A stretch of DNA of 64,000 nucleotides from Hominenteromicrobium mulieris. GTDB lineage: Bacteria > Bacillota > Clostridia > Oscillospirales > Acutalibacteraceae. The notes under the pieces were generated by a model, which was not told where the DNA came from, did not search any database, and worked only from the letters and a program-made list of their open reading frames with translations. This document shows, piece by piece, positions 58,229-64,000 of this stretch. The stretch lies in assembly GCF_020687165.1 (NCBI RefSeq), contig NZ_JAJEQC010000012.1. One strand, written 5' to 3'. The first letter of the stretch is position 1; every line of letters starts with the position of its first letter. Both the position numbers and the translations under genes were made by a program.

Positions 58229-61066
58229 ATGAAATACCGTTTTCAAGATAACACCCTGCCGTTTGAAGAGCGCGCAAAAGACCTGCTCTCCCGCTTAACG
58301 CGCGAAGAAAAGGTCGGCATGATCACGTCGCAGCTCGATGCTATTCCGCGCCTCGGCATTCAAAAGACGCATATCGGCACCGAGATCGCGCGCGGCGTTG
58401 TAAACCGCGACCAAAAGCGCGAGACCACCATTCTGCCGCAGCCGTGGGGCATGGCGGCCATGTTCGACGATGCCCTCATGGAGCAGCTTGGCGACATGGC
58501 AGGCGACGAAACGCGCATCACGCACGATATGGAAGAAAGGCCGTCCTCTCTGGAGCTTTTCGGACCCACCATCGATATGGAGCGCGACCCGCGCTGGGGC
58601 AGAAACGAAGAAGCCTATGGCGAAGACCCGTGCCTTACGGGTAAAATGAGCGCCGCCTACTGCCGCGGCCTTACGGGCAAGGACGAGAAATATTTGAAGA
58701 CCGCGCCTTTGCTCAAGCATTTCTACGCCAACAACTACGAAAACGAACGCCAGACGACGAACGCGAACATCACCCCGCGCTTAAAGCACGAGTATTACTT
58801 AAAAGCGTTTGAGCCCGCCGTGCGCGAAGGCCGCGCGCCGGGCCTTATGACGGCGTATAACTGCATCAACGGCGTAGAGGGCGTCAACAACCCGGACGTT
58901 TCGGAAATCTGTAAAAAAGAGTGGGGCATGACGTTCGCTGTCAGCGACGGCGGCGATTTCGGCCAGAACGTCGCCGCGCACCGCACGTATGAAAACCACG
59001 CGCAGTCTATGGGCGACATCCTCGGCGTCGGCGCGGATATGATGCTCGACAGCCGCTCCATGGTTGACCCTGCCGTGCGCGAAGCGCTCGAAAAAGGTTA
59101 CCTCACCGAAGAAAACCTCGATAAAGCCGTGTATTCCACGTTATTGCTGCGCTTTAAGCTCGGCGATTTCGATGAAGACCACCCCTATGCGCACATTGAC
59201 CCCGCAAAGCTCGCAAGCCCCGCGCACAAGGCGCTCGCCGTGAAAGCCGCGGAGGAATCCGTCATCCTGCTTGAAAACCGTGGTATGCTGCCTTTAACCG
59301 ACGACGGCAAGTGCACCGTCGCGGTCGTGGGCCCGCTCGCAAATGAAAACTACACCTGCTGGTACTGCGGCTATGCACCGAACCAAACGCCGGTCGTCAA
59401 GGGCTTCAGAGAAAAGCTCGGCGAAGACCGCGTACTGTTCGATGAAGGCTTTGACCGCGTGCGTATCCGCTCCGAAAAAACCGGTAAGTACCTGCGCATC
59501 GCCGAAAACGGCGCGGTATATGCCGATGCCGACGAGAACACCGCCGACCTCTTTGAGCGCGCGGATTGGGACTTCGGCGCATGGACGCTGCGCAGCGTGC
59601 GCACCGGCAAGTACCTCACCGAGGACAAAAATTTCTTCGACGAGACCCCGCAGGACGAAAACGCCGTCACCATCGATCCCGGTATGAACTGCACGGCAGA
59701 CGTGGTGTTCGGCTGGTTCGTGAAAGAACTGCTGTATGCCAAGGAAGAAGACGGCGTTTTGTACCTCGATACCTGGCAGCACCGCGCTGTGGCCGTAAAC
59801 GACGAAAATAAGCTCGTTGCAAAGGCCGGCTCCGGTGACTGCCCCTGCAAGCAGTTTACACTGGAAGTCGTCTCCTCCGGCGCAGAGCGTGTGGCAGAGC
59901 TCGCGCAACGCGCCGACCACGTCATCGTCTGCGCGGGTAACCAGCCGCTCATCAACGCGCGCGAGGAGTATGACCGTCCGGATATCCGCCTGCCGAAAGC
60001 CCAGACCGCGCTCCTGAACGCCGCAGCAGCTGCAAATGAGAGTACTCTGCTGTACCTCGTCACGGGCTATCCGTTCGCCATCAACAAGGAGAAGGACACC
60101 GCCAAAGCCGTGCTGTGCTCCACGCACCTCGGCCCGTGCCTCGGCCATGTTGCTGCCGCGACCGTCTTCGGCGAAAACAATCCCGCCGGCCGCACCCCGA
60201 CCACGTGGTATCGTTCTGTTCGTGATCTCCCCGCGCTTGACGATTACGACATCGCGAAAAACCATGTGACGTACCTCTATTTTAGGGGCAAGCCGCTCTA
60301 CGCGTTCGGTTACGGTCTCAGCTATACGACTTTTGCATACAGCAATCTGACCGTTAAGCAGGAAAACGGCGAAGTCATCGCAACTGTAAACGTGCAGAAC
60401 ACCGGCGCTCTTGACGGCGACGAAGTGGTGCAGCTTTACATGAGCCTGCCGAGCTCCCTGCGTGTGCGTCCCATCCATGCACTCAAAGCTTTCAAGCGCG
60501 TGCACATCCAGGCGGGCGAGACCGTCACCGTTACGCTGAACTTCAAGATCGACGACCTTGCCGTTTGGTGCAACGGCAGAAAGATCTACACGGTCGAAAG
60601 CGGCGTGTATAAAATGGAAGTCGGCGCGGCGAGCGACGACATTCGCCTTACCGCCGACGTGGAGATTGCAGGCGAAGCGTTCCCGGGCCGACCGGGCTTC
60701 TTCAAGCAGGAAGCCATCGATGCCGATGATTACAGCGGCGTCACGTTCCTCACGGATAAGCGCGACGGCGAAACGTATGTGGAAGCGAAGGATTTCCGCA
60801 GCTTCCTCGTATATAAGAACATGGATCTCACCGGCTGCAACGCGTTCGAGTGCGCCATGAGCGCGCCCTCCGGCGACGTGGAGATCCTCCTTGCGGATAA
60901 CAAGACCGGAAAAGTTCTCGGCAAAGCGGGCGGTACAGGCACCGGAAGCCTCACAAAGTTCACATCGTTTACGTGCGATGTCGCCGCGGAGGCCGGACTC
61001 ACCGAGCTGCGCATCGTCTTCACAAAGCAGACGTCCTTAAAGTGGTTCCGTTTTTACACGGTGTGA
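58229..61066 (+). CDS. Glycoside hydrolase family 3 with inserted domain and C-terminal carbohydrate-binding-like module
   Basis: A 945-residue cytoplasmic protein. The GH3 N-domain has DPRWGRNEEAYGEDP and the nucleophile Asp240 in FAVSDGGDFGQ. The GH3 C-domain starts near 330 (AAEESVILLEN) but is split by an insert of about 140 residues (408-548) with V-R-I-R-S-x-K-T-G-K-Y-L repeated later as L-R-S-V-R-T-G-K-Y-L, a beta-trefoil-like pattern. The C-domain resumes at ADHVIVCAGNQ and ends with AFGYGLSYTTF, then a fibronectin-like domain and a CBM6-like module (about 820-945). Activity is probably an exo-beta-glycosidase. A hairpin (TGCCGCA/TGCGGCA) lies in the gap after GH2. Confidence 0.85.
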   Translation: MKYRFQDNTLPFEERAKDLLSRLTREEKVGMITSQLDAIPRLGIQKTHIGTEIARGVVNRDQKRETTILPQPWGMAAMFDDALMEQLGDMAGDETRITHDMEERPSSLELFGPTIDMERDPRWGRNEEAYGEDPCLTGKMSAAYCRGLTGKDEKYLKTAPLLKHFYANNYENERQTTNANITPRLKHEYYLKAFEPAVREGRAPGLMTAYNCINGVEGVNNPDVSEICKKEWGMTFAVSDGGDFGQNVAAHRTYENHAQSMGDILGVGADMMLDSRSMVDPAVREALEKGYLTEENLDKAVYSTLLLRFKLGDFDEDHPYAHIDPAKLASPAHKALAVKAAEESVILLENRGMLPLTDDGKCTVAVVGPLANENYTCWYCGYAPNQTPVVKGFREKLGEDRVLFDEGFDRVRIRSEKTGKYLRIAENGAVYADADENTADLFERADWDFGAWTLRSVRTGKYLTEDKNFFDETPQDENAVTIDPGMNCTADVVFGWFVKELLYAKEEDGVLYLDTWQHRAVAVNDENKLVAKAGSGDCPCKQFTLEVVSSGAERVAELAQRADHVIVCAGNQPLINAREEYDRPDIRLPKAQTALLNAAAAANESTLLYLVTGYPFAINKEKDTAKAVLCSTHLGPCLGHVAAATVFGENNPAGRTPTTWYRSVRDLPALDDYDIAKNHVTYLYFRGKPLYAFGYGLSYTTFAYSNLTVKQENGEVIATVNVQNTGALDGDEVVQLYMSLPSSLRVRPIHALKAFKRVHIQAGETVTVTLNFKIDDLAVWCNGRKIYTVESGVYKMEVGAASDDIRLTADVEIAGEAFPGRPGFFKQEAIDADDYSGVTFLTDKRDGETYVEAKDFRSFLVYKNMDLTGCNAFECAMSAPSGDVEILLADNKTGKVLGKAGGTGTGSLTKFTSFTCDVAAEAGLTELRIVFTKQTSLKWFRFYTV

Positions 61067-61103
61067 GTTTTAAACCGATTTAAATTCAAAAGTTGAATAC
61101 TCG

Positions 61104-61132
61104 AAAAGGGACAGCGCTGTGCTGTCCCTTTT
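61104..61132 (+). terminator. Terminator of the GH2-GH3 operon
   Basis: The 12-bp arms AAAAGGGACAGC and GCTGTCCCTTTT are followed by T. Confidence 0.85.
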
Positions 61133-61149
61133 TGCATGTGTAAAACTTT

Positions 61150-61352
61150 TTCTAACGGCTCGCTTTCCTCGCCGTTCAAGAACCCCCCTTGATAGGGTTT
61201 CTTGCGCAAAACCGTCCGCTGGACGGTTTTGCTATTTTCCTGATCTTCTGTTAGGCAAAAGGATTTCGAGCTCTGCGGAGCTCGACTCAGGGCTTTGCCC
61301 CAAGACCCCACGACCTTTTTGAAAAAAGGTCGATCAAAAACTTTCAATATTT
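61150..61352. repeat. Hairpin-rich intergenic repeat, copy B
   Basis: A series of short inverted repeats in the same order as copy A: AAGAACCC.../GGGTTTCTT, CAAAACCGTCC/GGACGGTTTTG, GAGCTC/GAGCTC, GGGCTTTGCCCC and GACCTTTTTGAAAAAAGGTC, ending in ATCAAAAACTTTCAAT. It holds no credible gene. It lies between the GH3 terminator and the next promoter. Confidence 0.75.
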
Positions 61353-61427
61353 TTCAGTTGCATTTGAAACCATACGAAAAAGGTATACTATGCCCGAAAA
61401 GCATGTGGTTCAATCCATTATAAGTAT

Positions 61428-61456
61428 TTGACATTTTAACCCATCACGGGTATACT
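61428..61456 (+). promoter_or_regulatory. Promoter of the amino-acid importer operon
   Basis: A consensus TTGACA at 61428-61433 and TATACT at 61451-61456 are separated by 17 bp, leaving a leader of about 65 nt. Confidence 0.75.
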
Positions 61457-61528
61457 AAACTTCAAGTAAAGTACAGGGCGTATATTTGTATTGATATTCG
61501 TTTTCAGAAAGAGGGAAGAACAAAAGCT

Positions 61529-62206
61529 ATGTTCAGCGGACGTTTATGGGAGCTCTTTATAGACTCCTTTCCGAAAATTCTCATCCCCGGCCTGACGGTC
61601 ACCATTCCGCTCACTGTCATTTCGTTCACCTTTGCACTCATTATCGCGGTCATTATGGCGCTGGTGCAGTTCGCAAACGTGAAGGTTTTAAAGCAGATTG
61701 CGCGTTTTTACATTTGGATCTTCCGCGGCACACCGCTGCTTGTGCAGTTGTTTGTTGTGTTCTTCGGCCTTTCCCGCATCGGCATTTTGCTCGATCCGTT
61801 TCCGGCGGCAGTTATCGTGTTCTCCTTAAATGAGGGCGCATATTGTGCCGAGACCATCCGCGCTGCGCTTGAATCCGTGCCGAAGGGTCAGCTTGAAGCC
61901 GGTCAGTGCGTGGGGCTTACCTACCTCCAGACCATTTTCCGCATCGTGCTGCCGCAGGCCATGCGTACGGCGTTCCCGCCGCTTTCCAACTCGCTCATCT
62001 CCATGGTCAAGGACACCTCCCTTGCGGCGAACATCACCGTAACGGAAATGTTCATGGTCACACAGCGCATCGTGGCGCGCACGTATGAGCCGCTGCTTTT
62101 ATACCTTGAGGTCGGCCTTATATACCTCATTTTCTCCACGGTGCTCACTTGGGTGCAGCGCTTTGGCGAAAAGAAGCTCGCGTCTTACGGACACAAGGAG
62201 GGCTGA
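61529..62206 (+). CDS. Polar amino acid ABC transporter permease
   Basis: A 225-residue permease of the HisMQ/GlnP type with about five helices. FIWIFRGTPLLVQLFVVFF (written here from the sequence as IWIFRGTPLLVQLFVVFFG) is the family hallmark, and the EAA loop is EAGQCVGLTYLQTIFRIVLP. A single permease gene implies a homodimer channel. AGAGGGA precedes ATG 61529. The ATPase gene starts 3 bp after its stop. The order permease-ATPase-binding protein is common for cystine and basic or polar amino-acid systems. Confidence 0.92.
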   Translation: MFSGRLWELFIDSFPKILIPGLTVTIPLTVISFTFALIIAVIMALVQFANVKVLKQIARFYIWIFRGTPLLVQLFVVFFGLSRIGILLDPFPAAVIVFSLNEGAYCAETIRAALESVPKGQLEAGQCVGLTYLQTIFRIVLPQAMRTAFPPLSNSLISMVKDTSLAANITVTEMFMVTQRIVARTYEPLLLYLEVGLIYLIFSTVLTWVQRFGEKKLASYGHKEG

Positions 62207-62209
62207 GTT

Positions 62210-62953
62210 ATGCTGCAAATTCTGGACATTAAAAAATCCTTCGGCGAGCTGCATGTGCTGCGCGGCGTCGATCTCGACGTGGAGCAGGGCGATGTGGTTG
62301 CCATCATCGGCCCGTCCGGCTCCGGTAAAACAACCCTCCTGCGCTGCATAAACTTCCTCGAAAAAGCCGACAGCGGCACCTTGATTTTTGATAACGAAAA
62401 ATTCGAATTCGATAAGATCACCAAAAAAGAGATTGCGCGCCTGCGCCGCAAAACGGCGTTCGTGTTCCAAAACTACAACCTGTTTTTGAACAAAACAGCG
62501 TTGCAAAACGTCACAGAGGGTCTCATCGTCGCCCGCAAAATGCACAAGGCGGAAGCCGTTGAGATCGGCAAAAAAGCGCTCGACAAGGTCGGTCTTTCCG
62601 ACCGTTACGATTATTACCCCTCGCAGCTTTCCGGCGGCCAGCAGCAGCGCGTTGCCATTGCCCGCGCCATTGCGACAAACCCGGAGATTATCTTCTTCGA
62701 CGAGCCGACGAGCGCGCTTGACCCGGAGCTCACCGGCGAAGTGCTTTCCGTCATGCGCGACCTCGCAAATGAGGGCATGACGATGCTCGTCGTCACACAT
62801 GAAATGGGCTTTGCCCGCACGGTCTCAAACAAGGTCATCTTTATGGAAGACGGCGTTATCGTCGAGCAAGGCTCCTCGAAAGAATTTTTCGAGAACCCGA
62901 AGGAGGAACGCACAAAAGCGTTCCTGCGCACCATTCAGGGAGACATGGATTGA
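62210..62953 (+). CDS. Amino acid ABC transporter ATP-binding protein (GlnQ/HisP type)
   Basis: A 247-residue ATPase of normal length. Walker A is GPSGSGKTT at 34-42, the signature is LSGGQQQR, Walker B is EIIFFDEPTSALDP, and the switch is VVTHEMGFAR. FVFQNYNLFLNKTALQNV is the Q-loop region typical of amino-acid importers. It powers uptake through the preceding permease. AAGGAGG overlaps the end of the permease gene. The binding protein gene follows 55 bp later. Confidence 0.95.
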   Translation: MLQILDIKKSFGELHVLRGVDLDVEQGDVVAIIGPSGSGKTTLLRCINFLEKADSGTLIFDNEKFEFDKITKKEIARLRRKTAFVFQNYNLFLNKTALQNVTEGLIVARKMHKAEAVEIGKKALDKVGLSDRYDYYPSQLSGGQQQRVAIARAIATNPEIIFFDEPTSALDPELTGEVLSVMRDLANEGMTMLVVTHEMGFARTVSNKVIFMEDGVIVEQGSSKEFFENPKEERTKAFLRTIQGDMD

Positions 62954-63008
62954 TTTTTGTCAGTCCGTTATCCATATTTATCCTACTTAAGCAAAGGAGT
63001 AAGAGAAC

Positions 63009-63881
63009 ATGAAAAGAACACTTTCTTTACTTATGGCTGTGCTGATGCTCACGGCAGTCGTGCTTACGGGTTGCTCCTCGGGCGGCACAACGTCCGGTGC
63101 GGCAAGCAGCAGCGATGCTTCCTCTGCATCGAGCGAAGCAGAAAGCGAGTCTTCCGCAGCGGAAGAAAACGACCTGCTCGCGCAGATCAAGGAAAAGGGC
63201 ACCATCACGGTCGCGATGGAAGGCACTTGGGCGCCGTGGACATACCACGATGCCGATGATAACCTTGTCGGCTATGACGTAGAAGTTGCGCAGAACATCG
63301 CAAAAAAGCTCGGCGTAGAGGTCAACTTTGTCGAGGGCGAGTGGGACGGCCTGCTTGCCGGTCTTGATGACGGCCGTTATGACATCATGGTCAACGGCGT
63401 AGGCGTCACCGAAGAGCGCGCGGAAAAGTACAACTTCTCTACCCCGTATGCATATAACCGCACCGCTGTTATCGTGCGCGGCGATTACGATGAGATCAAC
63501 TCCATGGAAGATCTCGAGGGCAAAACGACCGCCAATACCATTTCCAGCACCTACGCAACGCAGGCAGAAGCCCACGGCGCAACGGTCACGGGCGTGGACG
63601 ACCTCAACCAGACCATCGAGCTCCTGCTCTCCGGCCGTATCGATGCGACCCTGAACGCAGAAGTCGTATTCGCAGACTACGTAAAGGAGCACCCGGAAGC
63701 GAACATCAAGATTGCTACGTTCTCCGATGAAGTCGAAAAGGTCGCCATTCCGATCCGTAAGGGCGACGACACCGCAACGCTGCTCGCAGCCGTCAACGAC
63801 GCGCTGAAGGAAATGAGTGAGGACGGCACCCTTACCGCTCTCTCCGAAAAATACTTCGGCACCGACATCTCCAAAGAGTAA
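63009..63881 (+). CDS. Amino acid ABC transporter substrate-binding lipoprotein
   Basis: A 290-residue family 3 solute-binding protein. The signal peptide ends in VVLTGC (Cys22), with a Ser/Ala/Glu-rich linker to about residue 52. The domain has GTWAPWTYHDADDNLVGYDVEVAQ, RYDIMVNGVGVTEERAEKYNFSTPY and a late LLSGRIDATLN hinge segment. The first part resembles cystine or polar amino-acid binders (TcyA/FliY type), but no residue set is decisive. AAAGGAG precedes ATG 63009. It completes the three-gene importer, and a terminator follows. Confidence 0.93.
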   Translation: MKRTLSLLMAVLMLTAVVLTGCSSGGTTSGAASSSDASSASSEAESESSAAEENDLLAQIKEKGTITVAMEGTWAPWTYHDADDNLVGYDVEVAQNIAKKLGVEVNFVEGEWDGLLAGLDDGRYDIMVNGVGVTEERAEKYNFSTPYAYNRTAVIVRGDYDEINSMEDLEGKTTANTISSTYATQAEAHGATVTGVDDLNQTIELLLSGRIDATLNAEVVFADYVKEHPEANIKIATFSDEVEKVAIPIRKGDDTATLLAAVNDALKEMSEDGTLTALSEKYFGTDISKE

Positions 63882-63956
63882 TTTAAAGTAAATTCAGCAA
63901 AACAAAGCTCCTACCCGCGTTTCTGAACAGAACCAGTAAAACAGGACAATAGACAA

Positions 63957-63998
63957 AATCCCCCCTGATGTAGGATAATAAGTACATCAGGGGGGATT
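63957..63998 (+). terminator. Terminator of the amino-acid importer operon
   Basis: A perfect 16-bp stem, AATCCCCCCTGATGTA with TACATCAGGGGGGATT, lies at the right window edge. Confidence 0.85.
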
Positions 63999-64000
63999 CA

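Noticed and set aside
59294..60505. A 403-codon open frame on the minus strand
   Set aside because: Antisense to the GH3 gene, with no ribosome site or recognisable domain.
1..64000. CRISPR array, tRNA, rRNA, insertion sequence or prophage
   Set aside because: I looked for regularly spaced repeats, the GTTCRANTC T-loop pattern with acceptor stems, rRNA-like stretches, and transposase, integrase or phage structural motifs. I found none.

Overview
The window reads as a chromosomal segment of a Gram-positive, low-to-mid GC gut-type Clostridia, most likely near the Oscillospirales/Ruminococcaceae. This is an inference from strong AGGAGG-type ribosome binding sites, a Gram-positive LexA box, a class B sortase, an LtaS-like enzyme, a NifS-like desulfurase next to ThiI, an LplB/YtcP-type sugar transporter and many alternative GTG/TTG starts. 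I see no rRNA, tRNA, CRISPR array, transposase, integrase or phage gene. The window is dense housekeeping and accessory chromosome and is cut at both ends; only the first gene is visibly truncated.

Region by region. 1-5.7 kb: end of a lipid kinase, a polysaccharide-export ABC pair with a lipoprotein, ridA, an AI-2E-family permease and a Gfo/Idh/MocA oxidoreductase. 6.1-9.7 kb: a promoter carrying two identical LexA boxes drives dinB, a radical SAM protein of the DNA-repair-linked family and its partner protein. 9.8-14.1 kb: a lipoprotein, a glycolipid-type glycosyltransferase fused to a Nudix domain, and a VanW-domain lipoprotein. 14.2-21.7 kb: a tight six-gene run, nadE, a 2-hydroxyacid dehydrogenase, cysteine desulfurase, thiI, cinA and a class B sortase. 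21.8-25.0 kb: a metal P-type ATPase, a separate HMA metallochaperone and a divergent ArsR-AraC fusion regulator with a palindromic operator between them. 25-30 kb: a small unknown protein, a MATE exporter, a HAD phosphatase, an ECF S component and an HtrA protease.

30-35 kb holds a cell-wall pair (penicillin-binding transpeptidase overlapping an FHA-FtsW/RodA fusion), a left-handed beta-helix protein and a nucleoside phosphorylase. 35.5-39.1 kb holds an asymmetric heterodimeric ABC exporter behind a MarR-style palindrome. 39.3-44.6 kb holds an LtaS-like enzyme, a U32-like protein and the folate operon folE-folP-folB-folK. 44.8-49.8 kb holds a coiled-coil M23 peptidase, an unknown protein with an IIGGADGPT motif, an Old Yellow Enzyme relative and enolase.

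49.8-61.1 kb is a carbohydrate-use region: a TIM-barrel isomerase, a two-permease plus binding-protein importer without its own ATPase, then a GH2 beta-mannosidase-like and a GH3 enzyme. A perfect cre-type site and a near match lie in the 0.9 kb leader. The window ends with a complete polar amino-acid ABC importer. A family of about 200 bp hairpin-rich intergenic repeats appears twice, with a shorter remnant, always next to gene 3' ends.
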